DNA of 33,126 nucleotides from Lysobacterales bacterium (GTDB taxonomy: Bacteria; Pseudomonadota; Gammaproteobacteria; Xanthomonadales; SZUA-36), in the NCBI GenBank assembly GCA_029935455.1, contig JAOZKI010000014.1, positions 1 through 33,126 on the forward strand. Reading direction: 5' to 3'. The notes under the pieces were generated by a model, which worked only from the letters and a program-made list of their open reading frames with translations, was not told the DNA's origin and made no database searches. The position numbers and the translations under genes were made by a program. Positions within the stretch are counted from its first letter, which is position 1. The number at the start of each line of letters is the position of its first letter. Positions 1 to 8,394 of this stretch are shown here, piece after piece.

Positions 1-757
1 CCCGTCCCCCGCTGAGCTTGGACGGATCTTTCGGCTCACCCTTGCCAAGCAGTAGCGGCTTGCCAAGGATGAAGAAAACCAGGCCGATCAGCATACCCAG
101 ACCGGCCAGACCGAAGCCGTACTTCCAGCCATAGGTTTGACCGAGATAGCCGCAGATGATGGACGCGGTCGCGGCGCCCACATTAATGCCCATGTAGAAA
201 ATCGTGTAAGCCGGATCCCGCCGCACATCGGTGCGGGCATAAAGTTGGCCGACAATGACCGAGATATTGGCTTTCAAAAAGCCCGAGCCAACAATAATCA
301 GCGCCAGGGCCAACCAGAAAACATTGATCATGGGGTCGGACTGACCGCCACCCCCCTCGAAGGCCATAAAGAAGTGACCAAAAGTCAGCAGGATGGCGCC
401 GAACAGAACCGCCTTGCGCTGGCCCAAATAGCGGTCAGCCAGATAGCCCCCAACCACTGGCGTGATGTAAACCAAAGCCGTGTAAGCACCATAGATAATC
501 GACGCTTCGCTGTCTGAGAACAGCCAGTGCTGGACTAGGTAGAAAATCAACAGGGCCCGCATGCCGTAGTAGGAAAACCGCTCCCACATCTCCGCCAGGA
601 ACAGAACAAAGAGCCCCTTGGGATGACCGACCACCTCCGGTTCCGGACGCGTGATGATGAAAAGACCGGCCAGGAGAAAGCCAGCCAGTGCAATCACTGC
701 AATCCAGAAAGTCCACATCTCAAATGCGGAATCGAAAGTAAAAATAAACTCTTGCAT
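1..757 (-). CDS. POT/PTR family proton-coupled peptide transporter (5' part, continues beyond window start)
   Basis: Inner-membrane proton:oligopeptide symporter of the major facilitator superfamily. The reverse strand is open from an ATG at 757 to the window edge, giving 252 residues without a stop. The POT signature is present: ExxERF in AEMWERFSYYGMRALL (E56, E59, R60, F61), then alternating hydrophobic segments and a GYLADRYLGQRK loop typical of MFS helices 2-3. Family members I recall begin close to GHPxGL before this motif. Here about 42 extra residues precede it, including a hydrophobic stretch at residues 15-36 that looks like an additional transmembrane helix. A GTG at codon 42 is an alternative start, but the reading frame upstream is clean and hydrophobic. 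No strong Shine-Dalgarno precedes the ATG. Substrate range cannot be read from this part. Confidence 0.85.
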   Translation of the reverse strand, partial: MQEFIFTFDSAFEMWTFWIAVIALAGFLLAGLFIITRPEPEVVGHPKGLFVLFLAEMWERFSYYGMRALLIFYLVQHWLFSDSEASIIYGAYTALVYITPVVGGYLADRYLGQRKAVLFGAILLTFGHFFMAFEGGGGQSDPMINVFWLALALIIVGSGFLKANISVIVGQLYARTDVRRDPAYTIFYMGINVGAATASIICGYLGQTYGWKYGFGLAGLGMLIGLVFFILGKPLLLGKGEPKDPSKLSGGR

Positions 758-1106
758 AGGTGACTGCCCCCGGTTTGTCTGGGTGTATTTAGCGGATGAA
801 ACCAGCTGCAAATCGCTTAGCCCCCCGGGCCAAAGTGTCGATCGCAGGCTCTTCTGGCGCCAAAGAGTATCACTTGCGACTTGGCAGGTGCCACGCATGA
901 ACCGTTGCAACCGCTGCAGATAATGGCTACATGGGGATCGCACCCGCTCCAGATAGCGCTTAAATCGGGCTGACACGGACCTCGCGCGCTTACCGATACA
1001 TGCCATACTAAATACCGGCGGCGCTTGTTGCGGCAGACCCTAGCAGGTCAATGAAGCCGGGAACAAGCGTCAGACAGAAGCGCTAGCTAACGCGTCAGAG
1101 CCTGAG
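758..1106. other. 349-bp divergent intergenic region
   Basis: This region separates the leftward peptide transporter from the rightward sulfite dehydrogenase, so it should hold both promoters. I see no convincing ORF. A hairpin with arms CTCTT and AAGAG around TGGCGCCA lies near 850-872. An AT-rich patch near 988-1014 could carry a rightward -10, but no matching -35 is clear. Nothing else is assigned. Confidence 0.4.
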
Positions 1107-2414
1107 ATGAAACGACAGAAAAAAGGGCTACATGCCCTCTACGCAGTGGATCCGATTGGCGCCGACGAACGCGTCTTCGGCCGCCGCTCTCACCCACTCA
1201 CCCGCCGTGGCTTTGTGAGCGGTCTCGGTACCATGAGCGCAGCGCTGGGGGCAGACCTGGTATTCCACGCCAGCATGCCGGCCGGATTGATCCCCGCCGC
1301 CCTGGCCGACAGCAGCGCGCCCTTCGCCCTGGCCGGTAAAGACCCACGCCTGACCTTACTGAATGACCGTCCGGTGAACGCCGAGACACCCGCCCACCTG
1401 CTGGATGAACCGGTCACATCAGCCGCACGCATGTTTGTGCGTAACAACGGGATTCCGCCAGCGGTGGTGGACCCGGCGAACTGGACCCTAACCGTGGGTG
1501 GCGAATCGGCCCGCCAGCAGAAACACTTTTCCATTGAAGAGCTGAAGCGGCGTTTCACCGTGGTCAGCCAGCAGTTGGTCATCGAGTGCGGCGGTAACGG
1601 CCGGGCCGAATTCCAGCCGCCCGCTGCCGGCAATCAATGGACCCTGGGGGCTGTTGCCTGTCCCGTCTTTGACGGCGTCAGGCTGGCTGACGTACTGGAG
1701 GACTGCGGCATTGCCGAGGATGCGGTTTACGTTGCCTACACCGGCGCCGATCGCCACCTGTCAGGCGACCCGGACAAGCAAGCCATTTCACGCGGCATAC
1801 CTCTGGCCAAAGCGCTGGAGCCGGAATCGCTGATTGCCTTCGGCATGAACGGGGAAGCACTGCACCCGCTGCACGGTCACCCCTTGAGGCTTGCGATCGG
1901 TGGCTGGCCCGGCTCCGTGTCCGGCAAGTGGCTGCAAGGCCTGCTGATTCGAGATCGGGTCCACGATGGCGCAAAAATGGGCGGTAGCTCCTACCGCGTA
2001 CCCTGCGAACCGGTGGAGCCCGGGGCGCCGGTGGCCGCTGAGGACATGTGCATTATTGAGTCCATGCCCGTGAAGTCGCTGATTACCGCACCGCAAACGG
2101 GCTTGCGCCAGCCGCAAGCGGAACCACTGGAGGTGCGTGGTCATGCCTGGGGCGGCGACCTCAGCGTTGCGCAGGTAGAGCTGTCCATGGACTTTGGTCA
2201 GAGCTGGCTGCAGGCCGCTCTGGAAGCGCCTGCCAACCGCCTGGCCTGGCAACGCTGGTCCCTGCAGTTGCAGCTGCCCCAGCGTGGTTACTACGAGCTT
2301 TGGGCACGGGCGACGGACAGCGCCGGGCGGGCCCAGCCCATGGTTCTGCCGGGCTGGAATCCCAAGGGCTATCTGAATAATGCTACCCACCGAGTGGCTG
2401 TCTATGCGATTTAA
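1107..2414 (+). CDS. sorA: Molybdopterin-dependent sulfite dehydrogenase, SorA/SoxC type, Tat-exported
   Basis: Periplasmic sulfite oxidation to sulfate with electrons passed to a c-type cytochrome. The 435-residue protein has a twin-arginine signal (TRRGFVSGLG, R33-R34), as expected for a cofactor-loaded export substrate. The oxidoreductase molybdopterin domain covers about residues 80-310. It contains FVRNNGIP (pterin pocket) and ECGGNGR, whose Cys161 sits where sulfite oxidases ligate molybdenum. GNQWTLGAV and GGWPGSVSGKWL match SoxC/SorA-like blocks. Residues 325-435 are the Mo-co dimerisation domain. The stop overlaps the next gene, a c-type cytochrome, as in sorAB operons. A SoxC-type role is possible, but no other sox genes are present, so SorA-like is preferred. 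Confidence 0.85.
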   Translation: MKRQKKGLHALYAVDPIGADERVFGRRSHPLTRRGFVSGLGTMSAALGADLVFHASMPAGLIPAALADSSAPFALAGKDPRLTLLNDRPVNAETPAHLLDEPVTSAARMFVRNNGIPPAVVDPANWTLTVGGESARQQKHFSIEELKRRFTVVSQQLVIECGGNGRAEFQPPAAGNQWTLGAVACPVFDGVRLADVLEDCGIAEDAVYVAYTGADRHLSGDPDKQAISRGIPLAKALEPESLIAFGMNGEALHPLHGHPLRLAIGGWPGSVSGKWLQGLLIRDRVHDGAKMGGSSYRVPCEPVEPGAPVAAEDMCIIESMPVKSLITAPQTGLRQPQAEPLEVRGHAWGGDLSVAQVELSMDFGQSWLQAALEAPANRLAWQRWSLQLQLPQRGYYELWARATDSAGRAQPMVLPGWNPKGYLNNATHRVAVYAI

Positions 2415-2766
2415 GCCCACCATGAGGACCTGGTGCTCTGGGGCCATGCTGGCACTGGCATGCTATGCAGTGCTGACAGATGCCCAGACGGATCTAGCGC
2501 CTGGAACGCTGGTTGAAGGTCCGGGCAAACCGCTGGTACAGGCTCATTGCAGCGCCTGCCACTCCCTCGCCCTGGTGACGCAGAATCGCGGCGATGCGGA
2601 GCACTGGACGCGCCTGATTCGCTGGATGCAGGCGGAGCACAAACTATGGGATCTGGGGCCGGCGGAAGCGCCGCTGGTGGCGTACCTCGCCACCCACTAC
2701 GGCGCACCCGCTAATCCGCCCCGGCGCCAGCCCTTGCAGACCCAGTGGCGTGAGGCTAGCGACTAG
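2404..2766 (+). CDS. sorB: c-type cytochrome subunit, SorB-like electron acceptor of the sulfite dehydrogenase
   Basis: Small exported monohaem cytochrome, 120 residues from the ATG at 2404, which overlaps the end of sorA by 11 bases. An in-frame ATG at 2380 exists but lies deeper in sorA. A signal peptide (hydrophobic core LALACYAVL) ends near residue 27. The only haem motif is CSACH (C49, C52, H53). The following segment RLIRWMQAEHKLWDL supplies a methionine that could be the distal ligand. The gene order of Mo-subunit followed by cytochrome supports electron transfer from sulfite to the respiratory chain. Its stop TAG shares the palindrome CTAG with the stop of the convergent egtD. Confidence 0.8.
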   Translation: MRFKPTMRTWCSGAMLALACYAVLTDAQTDLAPGTLVEGPGKPLVQAHCSACHSLALVTQNRGDAEHWTRLIRWMQAEHKLWDLGPAEAPLVAYLATHYGAPANPPRRQPLQTQWREASD

Positions 2767-3725
2767 CTCTCAGCGGGCACCCAGAGCTGATTGGTGAACC
2801 AGCGCCGCGCATCATAGAAGCGATGAGCGACCGCGAAGCCGGCCGCCTGCGTGATGCGGTCAATCAGTGCCGCGTCATACTTTTGGCTGATTTCCATCTG
2901 CATACGCTCACCGGCCGCGAAATGAAAGTGACGGTCTAGCGCCGCCAGGTGAACCTGCTGATCGCAGCGGCTGACCAGAAAGCTCCGCGCAGCGCCCGAC
3001 TCTGGGTCATAGCTGGGACAATGCTTGAAGCAGGTGAGGTCAAAATCGCCCGTCAGCTCCCGGTTGATGCGTTCCAGCAGGTTGAGATTAAAAGCAGCCG
3101 TAATCCCGGCGCTGTCGTTATAGGCCGCGCGAATGATGGCCGGATCCTTTTTCAGGTCCAGGCCGACCAGCAGAAAATCGCCCGCCTTCATGGCCGCACG
3201 CAGGGCCGCGAGAAAGGCGATCGCATCCGCCTCACTGAAATTACCCAGATTCGAGCCCATGAACGCAAAGACACGGCGGATGCCTGGGCGTCGGGGCTGC
3301 GCCAGCCAATCCATATAGTTGACGGCCAGCGGCTGCACATCCAGCCAGGGACGACCGGGGCGAACCCGCTCAGCCAGCAGTTGCAGCACATGCGCCGAAA
3401 TATCGAGTGGCCGGTAGATGAACTCAGCATCTTGCGCATGCAGCGCATCGAGCAGAAAACCGATCTTGCTGCCATCACCCGCACCCAACTCCAGCAGCTC
3501 AAAGGGCCCGCCGGGACTGATGGCCGCCGCGAGGGCCTCACTGTGTTCCTGCAAGTTGGCCCGTTCGCAATCCGTCAGATAATACTCCGGACTGGCCATA
3601 ATTTGCTGGAATAGACGGTCGCCAGCGGCATCATAAAAATATTGTGATGACAGTCGCTTGGGCGTCGCCGCGAGGCCTGCTAGCACGGCCTGGGCAAAAG
3701 CGGGATCGTAGGCCTGATCGTCCAT
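2763..3725 (-). CDS. egtD: L-histidine N-alpha-methyltransferase EgtD (ergothioneine biosynthesis)
   Basis: Cytoplasmic SAM-dependent trimethylation of histidine to hercynine, the first step of ergothioneine synthesis. At 320 residues it has the usual family length. Recognisable blocks are FYDAAGDRLFQQIMASPEYYLTD near the N terminus, the SAM motif ELGAGDGSK, and FMGSNLGNFS, which carries the asparagine expected to contact the substrate. The C-terminal MEISQKYD and FTNQLWVP blocks are also present. I chose the ATG at 3725 because GGAG sits five bases upstream; a GTG two codons earlier would overlap that site. No egtB sulfoxide synthase is adjacent, so the partner must lie elsewhere if the pathway is complete. 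The 3' end overlaps sorB by four bases. Confidence 0.85.
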   Translation of the reverse strand: MDDQAYDPAFAQAVLAGLAATPKRLSSQYFYDAAGDRLFQQIMASPEYYLTDCERANLQEHSEALAAAISPGGPFELLELGAGDGSKIGFLLDALHAQDAEFIYRPLDISAHVLQLLAERVRPGRPWLDVQPLAVNYMDWLAQPRRPGIRRVFAFMGSNLGNFSEADAIAFLAALRAAMKAGDFLLVGLDLKKDPAIIRAAYNDSAGITAAFNLNLLERINRELTGDFDLTCFKHCPSYDPESGAARSFLVSRCDQQVHLAALDRHFHFAAGERMQMEISQKYDAALIDRITQAAGFAVAHRFYDARRWFTNQLWVPAES

Positions 3726-3848
3726 TGACACTCCGAAATGAGGTTGCTTTCAACCGCGCTGTGGCTTCTGACGTCCGCCAGCGGTCTTAACGCGAGCGCA
3801 TACGGTAGCGGTTGCGGGCGGCGCTTGCCAGCCTTCCTATCACCAAAC

Positions 3849-3877
3849 TTGCACCGGCGCATGGGCGGACGGATACT
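3849..3877 (+). promoter_or_regulatory. Probable sigma70-type promoter of ilvE
   Basis: TTGCAC (3849-3854) and GATACT (3872-3877) are separated by 17 bases and lie 33 bases before the ilvE start codon. Fit to the consensus is moderate. Confidence 0.45.
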
Positions 3878-3909
3878 CTTTAGCCCGACCCAAAAGGCAC
3901 AGCTCCGCC

Positions 3910-4827
3910 ATGAGTGATGATTTTAAGGCCTGGTTCAACGGCCAGCTTCGACCCTTCAATGAGTGCACGGTCAATATCCGCACCCATGCGCTGCACTACG
4001 GCTCTTCGGTGTTTGAAGGCATTCGTGCCTATCGCACCCACCAGGGCACCCGGATTTTCCGCCTTAGCGACCATCTGAAGCGTTTTTTCTGGTCGGCGGA
4101 GGTGTATCGCATGCCGATCCCCTACAGTTTTGATGAATTGCACGCGGCCTGCCGGCAAACGGTGCAGGAGAACGGACTGGAGTCCGCTTATCTGCGGCCG
4201 GTGGCGTTCCGTGGTGATGTGGGCCTCGGTCTCATGCCGGGCGAGCTGAGCGCGATTGAAACAGCCGTTATCGTGGCGGACTGGGGCACCTACCTGGGCG
4301 AAGGCGTACTCGATCGCGGCGTCGAGGTCTGTGTCAGCTCCTGGCAGCGCGTGGCGCCCAATACGATTCCGGCTGGGGCCAAGGCCGGCGGCAATTACCT
4401 GTCATCCTTCCTGATCGTTTCCGAAGCCCGCGAGCGCGGCTTTACCGAAGGCATTGCCATGGGAACTGACGGACTGGTCAGTGAAGGCAGTGGCGAGAAC
4501 GTGTTTGTGGTCAGCGACGGGCGCATTCTGACCCCGCCGGTTGCCGCCTCCATTCTCAGCGGCATCACGCGCGATACGGCCATCAAGCTAGCCCGGGATC
4601 TGGGCATGACGGTGGAAGAACAATCCATTTCTCGTGAACAGCTTTATGCCGCCGAAGAAATCTTCATGACCGGCACCGCTGTGGAGATCACGCCGGTGCG
4701 CAAGGTCGATCATATGGTCATCGGCAACGGCGGGCGCGGCCCGGTAACAGAGCAGCTTCAGCAGGCCTTTTTCGGCCTGTTTGACGGCCGCACGGCAGAT
4801 TCGCGCGGCTGGTTGGAGCCGCTCTGA
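3910..4827 (+). CDS. ilvE: Branched-chain amino acid aminotransferase
   Basis: PLP-dependent transaminase that converts branched 2-oxo acids to valine, leucine and isoleucine with glutamate as donor. The 305-residue length matches IlvE class IV enzymes. Diagnostic parts are the N-terminal WFNGQ block, ALHYGSSVFEGIRAY, RLSDHLKR, and AGAKAGGNYLSS with the PLP Schiff-base lysine K158. SEGSGENVF (E192) and SGITRD complete the cofactor and substrate pocket. The gene is monocistronic by context, with its own promoter upstream and a convergent small gene two bases beyond the stop. Class IV also includes D-amino acid transaminase and ADC lyase, but the motifs fit IlvE best. Confidence 0.93.
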   Translation: MSDDFKAWFNGQLRPFNECTVNIRTHALHYGSSVFEGIRAYRTHQGTRIFRLSDHLKRFFWSAEVYRMPIPYSFDELHAACRQTVQENGLESAYLRPVAFRGDVGLGLMPGELSAIETAVIVADWGTYLGEGVLDRGVEVCVSSWQRVAPNTIPAGAKAGGNYLSSFLIVSEARERGFTEGIAMGTDGLVSEGSGENVFVVSDGRILTPPVAASILSGITRDTAIKLARDLGMTVEEQSISREQLYAAEEIFMTGTAVEITPVRKVDHMVIGNGGRGPVTEQLQQAFFGLFDGRTADSRGWLEPL

Positions 4828-4829
4828 CG

Positions 4830-5207
4830 CTAGCCCGGAACGCTTGGGGCTAGCGGCTCCAGTTGCAGCTCTATGGCCAGCGCGCCATCGGTCATGGCCA
4901 CGGACTCACCGGGCGTTACCAGCAGTCGCGGCTGACTGTCCAGACGCCCGCTGCTAAAGCGCAGCTGCACAAAAACATCGCCATTACCGGCGGGTTTGGC
5001 ACTGGCCGCGAGCCGGTAGCTGACCGCTTCAGGCGAAAGCTGTTGATAAACCGCTTCTTCACCGTCCACCAGATCCAGCTGCTGGCGCGCAATCTCCTCT
5101 CCCAGATGGGTGAAAACAAAGGTCGCGCGATAATCAGAATCAGCGCTTGCCTGCAGCGGGCAGAGCAAAAGCAGCGCTGTGAAAAGGCCTGTAGTGATCA
5201 CTTTCAT
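4830..5207 (-). CDS. Small exported protein of unknown function
   Basis: I do not recognise the family. The 125-residue product has a clear signal peptide (MKVITTGLFTALLLLCPL, likely cleavage after QASA at about residue 22). The mature domain of about 100 residues contains alternating beta-type segments (YRATFVFTHLG, VFVQLRF, RLLVTPGESVAM, LAIELQLEPL). This suggests a small periplasmic beta-rich protein. There are no cysteines in the mature part. It converges on ilvE with two bases between the stops and stands alone upstream. Confidence 0.65.
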   Translation of the reverse strand: MKVITTGLFTALLLLCPLQASADSDYRATFVFTHLGEEIARQQLDLVDGEEAVYQQLSPEAVSYRLAASAKPAGNGDVFVQLRFSSGRLDSQPRLLVTPGESVAMTDGALAIELQLEPLAPSVPG

Positions 5208-5370
5208 GGTGTTCTCCGGCCCGGCTGAACGCGGCCGGGCACTTTGGGACTTACCCCACCAAGCTACCGAAGGCGGCGGTGCTTGGCAACTTTGAGGGCC
5301 GCCACCAGGCGCTACTCAGTCACTGGATGCTTGGGTAAGCTGTGACTTTCGCAAGCAATGGGTAACGATT

Positions 5371-5724
5371 ATGGATACTTCTTTCGAGGCTTTTCTCGAA
5401 CGCCGCAGGCGTGGCAACGAAAAACTACTGGCAACCGACAATATGGCCATCAAGCGCTTTATGAGCCTCGACAAGCAGGTTTATGGCGACGGTGCCCTGG
5501 CCGTTAAGACCAAGGAGCTTATGGGGCTGGTGGCCTCGGCGGTACTGCGCTGCAACGACTGCATCGATTATCACCTGCAACGCTGTGTCGAAGAAGGCTG
5601 CGACAAGCGAGAACTGGACGAGGCACTGGCCGTCGCCCTGATGGTGGGTGGCTCGATTGTTATCCCGCATGCGCGCCATGCGGCGGAAACGCTGGACCAG
5701 CTTGGCGTGAGTCCTGAGGCCTAG
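5371..5724 (+). CDS. Carboxymuconolactone decarboxylase / AhpD-like family protein
   Basis: Small all-alpha protein of the CMD superfamily, 117 residues. It keeps the AhpD-type redox motif CNDC (C61, C64) followed by H68, with E49 upstream in KTKELMGLVASAV, the usual proton-relay arrangement. Members with CxxC are generally peroxidase or disulfide-reductase-like rather than true decarboxylases, so a thiol-dependent peroxidase role is the reasonable inference. Its stop codon overlaps that of the convergent NYN-domain gene in a shared CTAG (5721-5724). No operon partner is visible. Confidence 0.85.
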   Translation: MDTSFEAFLERRRRGNEKLLATDNMAIKRFMSLDKQVYGDGALAVKTKELMGLVASAVLRCNDCIDYHLQRCVEEGCDKRELDEALAVALMVGGSIVIPHARHAAETLDQLGVSPEA

Positions 5725-6560
5725 TCGCGGCGGAAATCCGTAATAAGGTAACCACCGGACTTGCTGTCATGCTCCAGAGCCAGCAACTCGCTTTGCTCCA
5801 TGTCTTCCAGCAAGCTGCCAAAGGACCGGAAGCCATGGTAGTTCTCCGAAAATGAGGGTTTGCGACGCTTGATGGCCTGCTTCACCATGGACCCCCAGAT
5901 ATTGCTCTGATCATCGCGTTCACTGCTGATATCTTCCAGCGTGGACAGCACCAGCTCGTGCGCTTTCTTGCGACGCTCCTCACCTTTGCGCGCATGATTG
6001 CCGTTGGTAGCAGCCGCGGGCTGCTCAGCTGCGGGCTCCCCGCCCTCCCCTGCCCCGGCGCCGCGCGATTTGGGTTTGCGGCGCTTGGCCTTGCGCACGA
6101 TGTCCTCGTAGTAAATGAACTCATCACAGTTGGCAATTAGCAGGTCCGAGGTCGACTCCTTGACGCCCACGCCAATCACCAGCTTGTTGTTCTCACGCAG
6201 CTTGGAAACGAGCGGTGAAAAATCCGAATCGCCGGAGATAATGACAAAGCAATCAACGTGCGACTTGGTGTAGCAAAGGTCCAGCGCGTCAACCACCATG
6301 CGAATGTCCGCCGAATTTTTACCGGACTGGCGGCGATGCGGGATATCAATCAGCTCAAAGCTGGCCTCATGCATATCGCGCTTAAAGTCTTTGTAGCGCT
6401 CCCAGTCGCAGTAGGCTTTCTTCACCACGATGTTGCCCTTCACCAACAGGCGTTCAAGTACTTCCTGAATGTCGAAGCGAGCATAGCGAGCGTCGCGCAC
6501 ACCCAGCGCGATGTTTTCAAAATCGCAGTAAAGGGCCAGATTTTTGGTGCCATTGCCCAT
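5721..6560 (-). CDS. NYN-domain (PIN-like) protein with C-terminal OST-HTH/LOTUS domain
   Basis: Probable RNA-targeting protein of 279 residues. The N-terminal NYN domain (about 7-157, LabA/DUF88 type) has a PIN-like acidic set: D13 and E15 in YCDFENIALG, D85 in SADIRM, D91, and D111/D113 in SGDSDFSPLV. All the metal-binding residues expected for a ribonuclease seem retained. A charged, Ala/Gly/Pro-rich linker (158-195) follows. The C-terminal region (196-279) with WGSMVKQAIKRRKPSFSENYHGFRSF resembles the OST-HTH/LOTUS fold, which binds RNA. The substrate cannot be inferred. The 3' end overlaps the AhpD-like gene by four bases. The ATG at 6560 has no good ribosome-binding site. Confidence 0.85.
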   Translation of the reverse strand: MGNGTKNLALYCDFENIALGVRDARYARFDIQEVLERLLVKGNIVVKKAYCDWERYKDFKRDMHEASFELIDIPHRRQSGKNSADIRMVVDALDLCYTKSHVDCFVIISGDSDFSPLVSKLRENNKLVIGVGVKESTSDLLIANCDEFIYYEDIVRKAKRRKPKSRGAGAGEGGEPAAEQPAAATNGNHARKGEERRKKAHELVLSTLEDISSERDDQSNIWGSMVKQAIKRRKPSFSENYHGFRSFGSLLEDMEQSELLALEHDSKSGGYLITDFRRD

Positions 6561-6649
6561 GAGCAGCTAATTCCCAAAGAAAGCTCCATGCTACACCCTG
6601 AAGCGTGAGAACGCGGCAGCGAGATGCCTGAACCGCTAAGATGCCCGCC

Positions 6650-7645
6650 ATGATCGATGCGCCGGACAATACGCCCTACTACGAGCTGGGACCAGACACG
6701 GTGATACGCGCCGTGGAGTCACTCGGCCTGTTTTGCGACGGGCGCCTGCTGGCGCTGAACAGCTATGAAAACCGGGTGTACCAGGTTGGACTGGAGGAGG
6801 CGGCGCCCGTGATAGCGAAGTTCTATCGGCCCGGTCGCTGGAGCGATGCACAGATTCTGGAGGAGCATGCCTTTGCTGGCGAACTGGCCGCGCAGGAAAT
6901 CCCCCTGGTGCCGCCGCTGGTGCACCAAGAGCAGACGCTGCACCACTTTGAAGGCTTTCGCTTCGCGCTGTTTGAACGCCGCGGCGGCCATGCACCGGAA
7001 CTGGATCAGCGGGAGACACGCCTCTGGCTGGGACGTTTTATGGGCCGCATTCATGCGGTCGGCGCGGCGCAACGCTTCCAGCATCGGCCTGCGCTCACAC
7101 CACAGCGCTTTGGCGATGAAGCGCTGGCCACCATTGCCGAAGGCCCCTGGCTACCCGCTCACCTCCAGACGGCCTTTGCCAGCCTCGGCGAAGACCTGAT
7201 GACACATGTGGGCGCCGCCTGGGAACGCACCGGGGCGATCAATCCCATTCGCCTGCATGGCGACTGTCATGTGGGCAATATCCTGTGGCGGGACGGACCG
7301 TTCTTTGTCGATCTTGACGATTGCCAGTCCGGTCCGGCCGTGCAGGACCTGTGGATGTTTCTATCGGGCGAGCGCGAAGAAATGGCGCTGCAAATGAAGG
7401 ATCTACTGGATGGCTATCGTGAGTTTGCGTCTTTCCCGATCGCGCAACTGCAGTTGATCGAGGCGCTACGCACCTTACGCATGCTCTATCACGCTGCCTG
7501 GCTGGCACGACGCTGGGCTGACCCCGCTTTTCCCCGTGCCTTCCCGTGGTTTGGAGAGCCCCGTTACTGGGAAGAACTGGTGCTTGGGCTACGCGAACAG
7601 CTGGCACGCATGCAGGAACCCGCGCTGGAACTCCCCTGGGCCTGA
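6650..7645 (+). CDS. srkA: Stress response Ser/Thr kinase SrkA (YihE/RdoA)
   Basis: Cytoplasmic protein kinase of the aminoglycoside-phosphotransferase fold; in E. coli SrkA is linked to Cpx stress and to countering MazEF-driven death. Numbering from an in-frame ATG at 6641, the invariant lysine is K60 (PVIAKFYRP). The catalytic loop is HGDCHVGN (D208, N213), and the metal-binding aspartate is D224 in FFVDLDD. Length (331-334 residues) and the SYENRVYQVG glycine-loop region match the family. The start is uncertain between 6641 and 6650; neither has a strong ribosome-binding site, and I favour 6650. It converges on slyX with three bases between the stops. Confidence 0.9.
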   Translation: MIDAPDNTPYYELGPDTVIRAVESLGLFCDGRLLALNSYENRVYQVGLEEAAPVIAKFYRPGRWSDAQILEEHAFAGELAAQEIPLVPPLVHQEQTLHHFEGFRFALFERRGGHAPELDQRETRLWLGRFMGRIHAVGAAQRFQHRPALTPQRFGDEALATIAEGPWLPAHLQTAFASLGEDLMTHVGAAWERTGAINPIRLHGDCHVGNILWRDGPFFVDLDDCQSGPAVQDLWMFLSGEREEMALQMKDLLDGYREFASFPIAQLQLIEALRTLRMLYHAAWLARRWADPAFPRAFPWFGEPRYWEELVLGLREQLARMQEPALELPWA

Positions 7646-7648
7646 ATT

Positions 7649-7876
7649 TCAATAATGCGGTGGCACCTCATCGGCGGCGGAGAAGCTGCCGCCACCCGCA
7701 TCCCGCATTTCGTCCAAACGCATCAGCAGAGCTTTGAGCTGACGCTTAAGCTCGAGCAGTTCACGGTCCTGCCGCGCGACCGTATCGTCGAGACGGCGCT
7801 GAAGCTCTTCCTGAAAGGCCGCCTGTGTTTCCAGCTCCTCAAGCCGTGTTTTGAGCGCAGCAAGCTCGCTACTCAT
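7649..7876 (-). CDS. slyX: SlyX family coiled-coil protein
   Basis: Short protein of 75 residues made of one long heptad-patterned helix (LAALKTRLEELETQAAFQEE and onward). It ends in the diagnostic PPHY. The role is unknown in the family. The start at 7876 forms an ATGA overlap with the stop of the upstream VOC gene, indicating translational coupling. A longer frame upstream exists but would extend into the VOC gene and lacks family support. Confidence 0.88.
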   Translation of the reverse strand: MSSELAALKTRLEELETQAAFQEELQRRLDDTVARQDRELLELKRQLKALLMRLDEMRDAGGGSFSAADEVPPHY

Positions 7877-8298
7877 GACGGGTCCCCTGCCTCGGCAGGC
7901 GGCAGCTCTGACGGCGGCTCCCACAGCTCAACCCGGTTGCCGTCAGGATCCACAAACCAGCCAAAGCGGCCAAAATCGGCCTCCTCACGCTCCTCCAGCA
8001 CCTCTGCGCCGGCGAGTTTGACGCGCAGCAGGGCCGCATCCAAATCATCGACCACCAGATTGATCATAAAACTCTGCCCGGACGGGCCAAAGTACTGCGT
8101 GTCCCGGGCAAAGGCGCTCCAAACCGTAAAAGCGTTCTCGGGCATGCCCTGGGGCGCGAAGCTGGTACCCCTGGTATCACCCCAGGCCTCGATGTCCAGC
8201 CCCAGGTGCATTCGATACCAGTCACCGAGCTGCACCGGATCTTGAGATCGGAAGAAAACTCCACCAATACCTAGCGCACGTCCTTTTGATGTACTCAT
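7873..8298 (-). CDS. VOC (glyoxalase/bleomycin-resistance fold) family protein
   Basis: Small metal-dependent or binding-fold protein of 141 residues. The vicinal-oxygen-chelate pattern is seen as IGGVFFRSQDPVQLGDWYRMHLGL at the start, INLVVDDLDAALLRVKLAGAEV in the middle, and GRFGWFVDPDGNRVELWEPP with the C-terminal glutamate. Substrate is not predictable. The ATG at 8298 is preferred to one ten codons upstream because GAGAG precedes it and the domain begins shortly after. It is coupled to slyX by a four-base overlap. It starts head to head with the phospholipase-D-like lipoprotein, leaving about 96 bases for both promoters. Confidence 0.8.
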   Translation of the reverse strand: MSTSKGRALGIGGVFFRSQDPVQLGDWYRMHLGLDIEAWGDTRGTSFAPQGMPENAFTVWSAFARDTQYFGPSGQSFMINLVVDDLDAALLRVKLAGAEVLEEREEADFGRFGWFVDPDGNRVELWEPPSELPPAEAGDPS

Positions 8299-8394
8299 AT
8301 TTGCTCTCGCCTGCCCTCTATGGCGCATGATAGCGCAGCGAGCCCGTGCACACGCTGTGCTAGGCTGCGCGTGACGCCAAAAACCGGAAACCGT

